Made by a program: the position numbers and the translations under genes. The notes below the pieces were generated by a model. That model saw only the letters and a list, made by a program, of their open reading frames with translations, searched no databases and was not told the origin of the DNA. From positions 124,001-188,000 of the forward strand of contig JACGCN010000032.1 in assembly GCA_014905825.1 (NCBI GenBank): a stretch of 64,000 bases of DNA, in the 5' to 3' direction. Shown piece after piece: positions 55,884 through 64,000 of the stretch. The stretch is from Lyophyllum atratum (lineage: Eukaryota > Basidiomycota > Agaricomycetes > Agaricales > Lyophyllaceae). Each line of letters opens with the position of its first letter. Position 1 is the first letter of the stretch.

Positions 55884-57227
55884 ATTTTGGCAGATCGGAC
55901 TCGATGCATATCCGTTGCCTACTTACGATATGTATCCTGCGAACAATATCTTTTACTTACCTGCTTGCACATTGTATATCTTCTTCTCTATCGGTAGATA
56001 AGCCCTGAAGATATAATCGCCGCATCATACTTCTCCTTACCTACTCAACGGGAGTTTGCAACAGTAGTGCAGGAGGGAAGTCACGTATATCCGTTGAAGG
56101 CAAGGTGTTGGCAAGCCAAGATAGGTGGGAGGCTGACCGAGGACTTTTCTGTACAACCTGTCCATCTCTAGCCTGATTGCGCAGGTGACGGGCTCGACAT
56201 GGGAGATCGACGGTTTCCTCTCGCAGAGTATCATAGTCGGAGCAGCCAGACAACTCCACTGCCTTTGATAATGAGGTATGTCGTAACGCTCCCGCAAACG
56301 AGCTGCACCAGTACATAGCGTCGTTGACGACTTGGGATGAAGCCACGAAGCAGAAGCACGTTTCGTACCGCGGTTTGTTACTCAGCCGGCGGGGATCGTA
56401 GGTCACAGTAGGAGTTCCCATGAGCATGGGCATGTGCTGCTAGAATAGTTTCCGTGTGGCATGAAATTCCGGATAATGTTGGGCTGCTTCCTGGTTTCGT
56501 GCGCATCTGCGAACCAACGACCACGAGCCCTTTCGTCAGCATGGTACCTCAGGTGGAGATGAAGCGCACCTGGAGGTCACCTACACCATATATATAAAAA
56601 GTCTAGGTCATATGACTGGTCTGCCAGGCGATTGCCCATGCTCGTAGCTGAAAATGCGTGTCATGGGTATGACTATGACCGAAGAACTATGGACACAGTT
56701 GAAGTCCACTAGGAAACCGACACGACAGCCGAAAGATGTCATGAGCCGATGCCCGGAATAACAACACCGCCACGCATTGAGATCACCGGTCTTGGGTATC
56801 CTGCGAATAGAGAAGTCGGATGATGATCACAAGCGTTGGTGGCTCCCGGATCAGGAACAATTTCGGACTGGCGTGTGCACTATTGACGCATCAAGATAAC
56901 AGTGATATAGCAAGTCTGGGACGTTGAAATGGGCAGCAACGGAGAGGAGAGTCACGGAGGTTCTCAGGCCTCGGCGAGAGCCAGGAGACAACATATCTGT
57001 AAATCAGTCAGTTCGAACGTAGTGGAAGGCAAAAAGAAGGAATGGAGCATGATGGCGAGTTTGTACCGATAATGACGAAAACAGGGCAAACGTCGGTTTC
57101 ATTTATTCGGCAATTACCGAAAAAAATAGCTGTATTTAGTATTAGTGTTACAAGTTGGGGCGTTCTCACCGACCACGACCACGACCAGCTTGTCCCCGCT
57201 GTCGCAGTCTCGTCGCCGTTGCCCAGC
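55884..57227. other. Intergenic, 1.3 kb
   Basis: 3' flank of GTPase copy 5 and upstream region of the next gene. An open frame on the minus strand at 56041-56433 is not recognisable. No RNA or mobile element seen. Confidence 0.5.
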
Positions 57228-57958
57228 ATGATGCTCCTTCGTCAACTCCCAACGAGCTCAATGTCTATGTCGATGTCCTCCATGTCCTTCCCCTCCCTCG
57301 CTGAAGCCCTTCCATCAAATTCTTCCGTCTTCCTATCCTTCTTGGCCTCTCTCGTCCTACTCTCTTTCGTCCGAGCAGCATTCCTTTGCCTTCGAACTAA
57401 CGTCGGCAGCAAGGCTCAGCAGCAGGTCCATGTCCAAGTGGAGGGGAAGTCGGTGGAGCGACCACAAGAATCACGGCCACGACGGTCGTCATGGGCCTGG
57501 GGACTTCTTACATGGGACAGCCTTCCCGCCGTTTCGCTACCTGTTTCGTTGACCATGGCACAGAATGATAGCAATGGAAGGGGCGTTGGAATGCAGCAGA
57601 AACGATCTCAAGTACCCATCCAGCCTTGGCAGCCAGCACGGAGTCGAAGAGGCGGACCGGCATTTGAGACACCTCGTTCGTACAAATTACTATCCAAGCT
57701 TTATGTTACTTATCGCTCCACTCTCTTGCAGTGCCAGCACTATATCAATCCGAAGTACCGGCCTCTATGGCCAAAATGATCATGTCAAGACATGTATGTC
57801 CTTATCTTTCACCTTTCGTAGACTATCACTCATGTTGGTCATATCATCAGACGTATAGAAAGCCAACGAACCGTCCCCCGGCTCGTGCAGCGTCTCCTCC
57901 TACACGGCCCTCGTCGCCAACCCCTGCTTCATCATCACACCCCCCATCAATGGTTTGA
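57228..57958 (+). CDS. Small single-pass membrane protein, unknown
   Basis: Three exons, 57228-57675, 57732-57793 and 57851-57958, give about 205 aa. The frame also runs upstream to an ATG at 57042, but MMLLRQLP at 57228 is the more natural start. A Ser/Met-rich segment is followed by one strong hydrophobic helix (SVFLSFLASLVLLSFVRAAFLCL). A polar, Arg/Gln-rich cytosolic region follows, with a Pro/Ser/Thr-rich end (PPTRPSSPTPASSSHPPS). No catalytic motif is visible and I do not recognise the family. Confidence 0.5.
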
Positions 57959-58424
57959 TGGGTCCCGACTCTCTTATCATTATTACTATCCGCCGCCCGT
58001 GCTTCATATAAAACTCAAAGAAAACGAAAGAAAACGAACTTGTCCAACCACGTACCATCCAGATGCCACATCCGCGCTACCTACGATACCACCGCCGTCG
58101 CCTGTTTGACTCTTATCATGCTCACGCGATCCGCTTTCACGTTCCACGCCTCACGTTTTTACGTCTTCAAAGCAACCAGGATGCTTCGGATCTTCCTTCT
58201 CCGAGGAACTTCCCAGCACCTCGTCAGCCACCATCCACCGGTCATTCCTCCGGCCCACCTCGATTATCTATTCACTGGGACACTTTGCCATCTTTGTTCT
58301 TCGTTCGACCCGCTCTTCTTTCCGTCCTTTCTTATTTCTTTAATCTTACTCAATTACACTTTCCCGTTCGTCGATGGGTCTTTGTCCTATTTTTTTCTAT
58401 TTATACATAGAGTATAGACCGGGT
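57959..58424. other. Intergenic
   Basis: 3' flank of the membrane protein gene, pyrimidine-rich. Nothing recognised. Confidence 0.5.
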
Positions 58425-58492
58425 TACCAGCCCGCGCTGGTGACCTCGCTGGTGACCCCCGCGTAAGCCAAGCGAGGTCACCAGCCGAATAT
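58425..58492. repeat. Palindromic GGTGACC / GGTCACC cluster
   Basis: GCTGGTGACCTCGCT on this strand is answered by AGCGAGGTCACCAGC about 30 bases later, so the segment can fold into a strong hairpin. Related GGTCAC/GGTTACC words recur at about 59130-59200, beyond the tandem repeats. Confidence 0.6.
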
Positions 58493-58689
58493 ACGCAGAT
58501 AGTGACGATTACCGATTTGAGACATGACGAAACCGGCCGAACGGGGAAACCCGCGCACCGGCATCACGGCACCTGCCAGAGATGTCTGGCGCCTCGGGAC
58601 GCGCCCAAACAACCCCGATCAGTTCAATCAAGGTCATCGAAGAGCTCGATGAGCGTGATTGAAGTGAACGAAGAGAAAATTAAGACCTT

Positions 58690-58741
58690 CAATCAAAGAT
58701 GTTTCGTGATCAGTTTCAATCAAAGATGTTTCGTGATCAGT
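58690..58741 (+). repeat. Short tandem repeat, two units of about 26 bases
   Basis: The unit CAATCAAAGATGTTTCGTGATCAGT occurs twice in succession at the left edge of a larger tandem repeat. Confidence 0.8.
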
Positions 58742-59068
58742 GAGAATGAAGAGAACGAATGCTTTATTTGAACTGTTGTTCAGGCAACCTCAAAACATCT
58801 CCTTATCAGTGTTCAATCAGACAAAATGAAGAGATTGGATACTCTTCGAGAACCTCGATCGGCGAGAACTTTTCTCAGTCTCTTCAATCAACAACACTGA
58901 TCAGTGAGAATGAAGAGAATGAATGCTTTACATGGACTGTTGTTCGCGCAATCTCGAAACATCTCCTTATCAGTGTTCAATCAGACAAAATGAAGAGATT
59001 GGATACTCTTCGAAAACCTCGATCGGCGACTTTTTGAACGCAATTTTTTCGGTCTCTTCAATCAACCA
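58742..59068 (+). repeat. Tandem repeat, two units of about 164 bases
   Basis: Unit 1 starts at 58742 and unit 2 at 58906, both with GAGAATGAAGAGAA. Long stretches agree, including the words ACATCTCCTTATCAGTG and TCAATCAGACAAAATGAAG, and the AACCTCGATCGGCGA region. The open frames within are products of the repeat, not genes. Confidence 0.85.
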
Positions 59069-59892
59069 CACTCAAAGAGGATATATTTCCATTTCAAGGC
59101 ACTATATTTGACACGGGTGGCGACGTTACCAGACCAGATTTTTGGCAGGCGGAATTGGTCACGTGACCGGTCACCGGAGGTTACCTTGGTGGCCACCAGA
59201 ACCCACCTACATGGTTTTGGTTTGGTCTCATTTGCTTCGCGGATCGCATTGTGCGTGTGCAGGTTTTATAGGTATCTTCCTCGTCAAGATAGACATCGCT
59301 GCCGTGCTCTTGTAGGCATTGGATCTGTATTTGCTCAGAAAGAAATCACAATGACTTCGACTTGTCCTTTCGTTGCTGTTGCTAGGCACGTGGTTTTCCG
59401 TGTTGAGCGGATCCGGATAGGTTTGTTCTCTGAGTTGAACTAAACCAAGACCAAGTTCAGTCAACTGTTGTATTCACTCGTACTAGGTCCCGGGCCCTGG
59501 ACGGCAACGTTCAGTCCTTGTTCTCTTCCGACGCTCTCTTCACTTGTAGCAGGCTGTCTGTCCACTCAGCTGTCATCACTCTGGAAACCAACAAACTACA
59601 ATGATCACTTTTTCCAGTTTCGAAGTGTCTATCCTCTGCCTCTGTTCGCGGCCTTACTCGTTGCTGGAGACTGTGGGCCGCCATGCAACCTTATACTATG
59701 GACATGTTCCTTCGAGACCAGAATGGATGGGGGACATAAAAGCCGTTGCACCTACAATGAACATTCCTCGGCTGGCTTAGTTTGCCCTTTGACTCGACAT
59801 CGTGCCTCCAAATTCTCAGCTCTTCTATCGTGGTAATTCTTTGTCTTCGATCGACTGCATTTAGCACTGATTTTTTACACGAGCGCACACAG
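59069..59892. other. Intergenic
   Basis: Right flank of the repeat block, with CACGTGACCGGTCACC palindromes near 59160, and the promoter/leader of the zinc-finger gene. No gene recognised. Confidence 0.5.
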
Positions 59893-60987
59893 ATGGATGT
59901 GTTTCTGGTGCCCCACTCGCCTGGGTTCTCTGATACCTCTTCTAGTTATCATGGGAGCGACACGGACGTTTGGTTTTCCGACAATTCCTCGAACACGTCC
60001 GCCTTCGCGACACCGCCTCCGTCTGCGTTTATCGATCACGAGATCCTCCCCAGCCCGCCATCCCCCTTTCGCAACATCTCGTTTGAGGACCGACAACACG
60101 AAATCCAAAGTCAAGTGTTCGAATCATCCTCGGGGTCTAATAGCCAATCGTCGACTACCTCGAATAGTCAATCCAAGGATGTCCTCGAAGACAGCGGCGG
60201 TTCTATGGATATAAGCGACCCCTCTTCGCAAGATACCCAAACCTCTTCTCCATGGTCTATCCTGTCACAGGACGCCGCGCTACCCGATTCCATTGAAGTA
60301 GATGAACCTGTGGTAGTGGTTAGGGCACCCAACCCATCCCGTGCTGTTCTTTCTCCGAGGCGCGTCCCAAGAATGTTCACAGCGGAGCCTAACAATATGG
60401 ACATCGACATGAACTCTGGCGATAACTTGGCTATATCCATGCTCCGCTCAAACACCGATGTTGGACCTGATCGCCCTGTGCAGCGTCGTCGTTCGCCACG
60501 AAACACGCGAGGGCAACGCAAACTCAGATCTCCTGGTGATCGCCCTACGTCCGAAGAGGTATCGAATCAGAGCCCCGGCCCCAGTAACACCGGACGTCAC
60601 GCCTTGACGAATGCGAACGCTGGCCGAAATATCGGACGCCTATCAAGAAGGGAATCTGAGGACGGTAACACCGGCGACTGGTCAATGATGAATCTTCCTG
60701 GCGATCTTCCGGTTCTGGAAAGTGTTGCTTCTACTTCCGATAGCGCTGAAGGTGAACGCTTCCACGACCTCGTATACTGCGATGACGCTGGTCGGTGGCG
60801 CTGCCGTGGTCCAGCCTGCGAAGGAATGGCATTCTCAACTAAGTCCAGCGCGAAAAGGCACGTAGAGGAAACCCTGGCTCACGCTTCTGATAGTTCTCGG
60901 CGGTTCCGTTGTGACAAATGCGGCAGACGTTTTCCGAGGCTGGAAAGTGTCAATCGCCATGATGAAGTCAAGCATCGTATGAAGTGA
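59893..60987 (+). CDS. C2H2 zinc-finger protein
   Basis: A single exon of 364 aa from ATG 59893 (MDVFLVPHSPG). The in-frame ATG at 59782 gives a leader without family character. Most of the protein is disordered and rich in Ser, Pro, Asp and Asn. Two C2H2-type fingers sit at the very end: a variant one (WRCRGPACEGMAFSTKSSAKRHVEETLAH) and a canonical one (FRCDKCGRRFPRLESVNRHDEVKH). An RRRSPRNTRGQRKLR basic stretch in the middle may be a nuclear localisation signal. It is a probable DNA-binding regulator. The layout resembles basidiomycete regulators of unknown targets. Confidence 0.8.
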   Translation: MDVFLVPHSPGFSDTSSSYHGSDTDVWFSDNSSNTSAFATPPPSAFIDHEILPSPPSPFRNISFEDRQHEIQSQVFESSSGSNSQSSTTSNSQSKDVLEDSGGSMDISDPSSQDTQTSSPWSILSQDAALPDSIEVDEPVVVVRAPNPSRAVLSPRRVPRMFTAEPNNMDIDMNSGDNLAISMLRSNTDVGPDRPVQRRRSPRNTRGQRKLRSPGDRPTSEEVSNQSPGPSNTGRHALTNANAGRNIGRLSRRESEDGNTGDWSMMNLPGDLPVLESVASTSDSAEGERFHDLVYCDDAGRWRCRGPACEGMAFSTKSSAKRHVEETLAHASDSSRRFRCDKCGRRFPRLESVNRHDEVKHRMK

Positions 60988-61618
60988 AGGACGCAGTATC
61001 CTCCTACCAAGATCAGAACACATCAAGACACGCCGGCCGTACCGCGCTCAACAGCTACGTGAATCATGACCTTACAAGGCGAGCCTTACTAGCACTGCTT
61101 CATCACTTATACTCAGTGTATCAAGACAGTGCAACCATCAGCACCTCACTTTCCTTCAGCATCGCATCACCACCACCACGTACATCTCCCCTCGACTATG
61201 TTCCCTCTTCCGGACTCATTCTACCTCATCGTTTCATAGACCATCGCTAAACTTCCAATTCACACACACACACAACACACTCCCTCGCATATCGACCCTT
61301 CTCACAAACCGCTCATTACCCCCCACTACAAGGAGCCATAGCATAGAGCATGGACTCAAACCAAAAGCATATCATTATCTGTAACATATGGTTGCGACCA
61401 GTCTGTCATTACGTCTGTACCTTGCATGAACTAGCACACACCAAATTTATAGCAGAAACCTAGTGTACGACCCAAGAGTATCGGTACATACCATAGGTTA
61501 CTTCCGTATCCTACATGATGGACTTGTACATACGAATTCATAACACAGAAGCCTACTGCACAACACAAGAGTATCGGTGTATACATAGCGCGGGTTATTC
61601 ATGGATGAACGAGAATTT
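60988..61618. other. Convergent 3' flanks
   Basis: Contains a short CA-rich dinucleotide tract at about 61260-61282. Nothing else seen. Confidence 0.55.
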
Positions 61619-63273
61619 TCACTGGATGAATATCATAAATAACATTGCCGCAGCAAGCCTCGCCAATAACGAACCTTGTGCATCTTTATCGTCAAGCAAC
61701 ACGCGGAAGCCTTTCTCAACCACATCCTCTAATGCTATTTTCCTCGTGATTAACTCCTCAAGGCCGGGTATTTTTCCCACAGCGATAGCCTCAATAAGCT
61801 CGGGGTGCACCCGGTCATAGGCTGCTGTTCCTAGAAGTGACTGAGGTATGCAACTGGTAGTGTCAATGAACCAGAAATTGCGCCACCTGTCAAAACAATC
61901 TCCTTCATCACGATGGCTTCATATTCAGAGCTGCAGGTTTCTCCCAGATGGCGACATTGACTATGGTTCCACGAGGGCGGACGCTTCGTATCGCCGCGTC
62001 GATGCTCGGTTGAACGCCTGCAGCATCAAATGCGATGTCCACGCCGGTGTCACCTGTTGCTTTCATAACGGCTGCTGGAACGTCTACGTGCAGCGGGTCA
62101 AAGGCGTCGCTGGCACCATGTTTGAGGGCTTGTTGGCGGCGTAGCAAGGCTGGCTCAGACGTTATGATGGTAGCAGAAGGATCAAAAGACCTGGTACAGA
62201 CGGTTAGCAGGACAGGTCGGTTGGGAGTGAATATCGGTACCTGAGAATCTTGACGAGGAAAACTCCGATCTAGCGTTTCCATCTTAGCTATTAGACCCGC
62301 GCAAACAACATGTTAAAGATTACCGGTCCTGCTCCGAGGACGAGCACACTGTTCCCTTTAGTGAATCCTGACCTTTTGATAGCGTACCAAGCAACAGCGA
62401 GTGGTTCCATGCATGCTCCAATTTCCACTGAGTAAGAAGACGTTAGGCAAGGCTGACATACGTAAATGAAGGATGCGGACTTACAGGGGATACTGTCCGG
62501 CAGGACATGTAGATATTGTACACCAACTGCGATGTATTCAGATAACCCTCCACCCCAGCCGCTAATCCCCTGTTCCAATCAACTTTGGTCAAGATAGAAG
62601 AGGCACTCGAAAGGCAACGGACAATGAAGTTAGACACCGGGCAAAGGTTCCTGCTCCCCGACGCACATAGTCTACATGTCGACGTCTTCATGCACGAAAT
62701 CACAGGCTCACTAGACGGGGTAAGTATGCGTCAAATAGATTAACATTTTCACGCACATAACAACATGCTGTCCAACATTCCATTTGCTGTCGTCTACCTC
62801 TGCGCCTAATTCAACGATCGTTCCAGCAAATCTGTGAAAACGAGGGGTCAATGTGACGCAGCCACGGAGCACACATGAAAATCTGCGTACTCATGCCCGA
62901 GAGTTACTGGCGCAGACTCTCCGGTTACCTCATCTGGAACCGAACTGGCATATTTGGGGACGGGGCCTAAGTATGCATGGAGGTCGCTTCCACATACTAA
63001 TGCGACAGAAAAATGTCGGCGTCATATTCCACGGGAAAACATAGCACGTACTTCCGTTCCTAGAGGTGCAAGCATGAGAATTGGCGGGGAGTGATCAGGG
63101 GAATGGCTTACCAGGCAATCTGTGTCCGCCGACGTGAGAATCAACCTTGGTTACCCAGACATGAGCTGCGCACGTAGCCTCACCTTGACCTTGACCTGAC
63201 CCTTACTCGGTGTGGGCTCCGGGATTTCTTCGACTCGGATATCGCCTGCGCCGTAGAACCTTGCTGCTTTCAT
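61619..63273 (-). pseudogene. Zinc alcohol / 2,3-butanediol dehydrogenase with a frameshift
   Basis: The exons (minus strand) restore a medium-chain zinc dehydrogenase: start 63273 (MKAARFYGAGDIRVEEIPEP), 62996-62891 (CGSDLHAYLGP...TLGHE, catalytic zinc Cys and the GHE motif), 62831-62757, 62710-62623 (CRLCASGSRNLCP, structural zinc cysteines), 62569-62485 (GISGWGGGLSEYI), 62427-62324, 62269-62241 (these join to GAGPIGVFLVKIL), 62190-61887 and 61830-61619. The order and motifs match butanediol-dehydrogenase-like enzymes, which interconvert diols/acyloins with NAD. Near 61907-61912 the frame shifts by one base: the upstream frame reads LNMKPS then stop, the downstream frame reads IVMKEIVLTG. 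No intron can bridge this. Exon joins between 63200 and 63000 are also unresolved. It is either a pseudogene or carries an assembly error. Confidence 0.75.
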
Positions 63274-63840
63274 GTCAGGGAATGAGTAGGATACAGAATG
63301 TGGAGACTGATGGGGGCGTTTCTAACCGTGAATCTAAAGTTGCATTCCTGCCCCCAAGCAAAGGATTCGAGGTCCCACGACGATTCACGAATCAGCAGGG
63401 CGACATATCCTAAGAAGACGTCATTCAAGGTGCACATGGGGCTAAGCAGACTGAGGTCAGCTGAAGATTTTAGAAAAAGTAGGACCGTGATTCGGCTCGG
63501 GGGTGATCCAAAAAGGAAGACGATTTCAGGAGTTCAGAAGTAAAGATCGAAGAAGTCCTGGGTGAAAAGGCATCGCCCATTACCCGAAGCCGGTTTTTCC
63601 CTGGGATCCGGGCACAACGCGCTTGGTCGATTAGAGAGAACGTGGAGCGACACGTCGACCCTCTGAAGGTCGGATGTTTGAGGTTCACGTGGTCCCGATC
63701 CCAACAAAATCCGCGATGTGGGCAGTAGCTCGAACGCCAGATACCGGAAAGATCATTTCATTGCGGCGTATCTCATTCTGTAGCTGCAATAAGCCAGGGA
63801 GACAGCGAGGTGTCGGCTCTAAATAGTAGACCTAAACGGT
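63274..63840. other. Intergenic
   Basis: 5' flank of the dehydrogenase and 3' flank of the next minus-strand gene. Nothing recognised. Confidence 0.5.
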
Positions 63841-64000
63841 TTACTGCGCAACGTAGGCTATGACCCTCTAGAAGATGATTAGCGCAGCATTTTCCAAGAA
63901 GCATGTCAACTCACGGAATAGTGATGGGTATCTTTGACAACCTCCATGTTAAAGTTATGTCGCCGCGCTTGAAGTTCCTTTTCCATGACGTTTTCGCAGT
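63841..64000 (-). CDS. 3' end of an unidentified gene (5' part outside window)
   Basis: Two coding segments on the minus strand, 64000-63915 and 63867-63841, join over a 47-nt GT..AG intron. They read ENVMEKELQARRHNFNMEVV, then KDTHHYS and RVIAYVAQ before TAA. The texture is that of a conserved protein C-terminus, but it is too short for me to name the family. Confidence 0.5.

Noticed and set aside
58742..59111. Open frames inside the tandem repeat block
   Set aside because: Both repeat units give the same short frame because the repeat itself is duplicated, and there is no family similarity.
1..64000. CRISPR arrays, rRNA genes, prophage or insertion sequences
   Set aside because: None seen. 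The gene structure is eukaryotic, with many short spliceosomal introns.

Overview
The window looks like a nuclear contig of a basidiomycete fungus, most likely an Agaricomycete. Coding regions are broken by many short introns of about 45-70 nt with GT..AG borders. Neighbouring housekeeping genes lie close together on both strands. The accessory families are typical of mushroom-forming fungi: F-box/LRR proteins, a tyrosine-kinase-like kinase, AIG1-like P-loop GTPases, a fungal PL14 lyase and an MCT-type transporter. All exon models were built by hand from reading frame, splice consensus and family alignment from memory. No database search was run.

Layout. 1-6 kb: 3' end of a nucleoporin Nup54/57 gene, a small hypothetical protein, an aminoglycoside-phosphotransferase-like kinase, and the CAF-1 p60 (Cac2) histone chaperone. 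6-10 kb: an F-box gene with a decayed copy upstream, and a small conserved protein whose reading frame is broken. 10-14 kb: an 11-exon Zn2Cys6 transcription factor. 15-20 kb: two intact Gfo/Idh/MocA (Gal80-like) oxidoreductase genes with a broken third copy between them. 20-22 kb: an F-box/LRR gene interrupted by one in-frame TAG.

23-27 kb holds the most unusual locus. One 14-exon gene on the minus strand joins a TKL-type protein kinase to two successive AIG1-like GTPase domains (about 1,007 aa). Five stand-alone paralogues of that GTPase lie at 45.5-56 kb (one plus, three minus, one plus). All seven GTPase modules share the same exon plan, including a 34-nt micro-exon that encodes the P-loop. 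All lack the Asp of the guanine-specificity motif. Several share upstream sequence. The linker of the fusion still resembles the N-terminus of a stand-alone GTPase, so the fusion can be read as a captured neighbour.

28-44 kb is mainly housekeeping: mitochondrial uL14 and hexokinase (divergent), two tandem PL14 lyases, a small coiled-coil protein, eIF2-beta and mitochondrial ATP synthase gamma (divergent), and an MCT-family transporter. 57-64 kb: a small membrane protein, a block of tandem and inverted repeats, a C2H2 zinc-finger protein, a frameshifted zinc alcohol/butanediol dehydrogenase, and the 3' end of one more gene. The kinase-GTPase fusion with its dispersed paralogues is the best candidate for a new signalling system. 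Any immune or self-recognition role is inference only.
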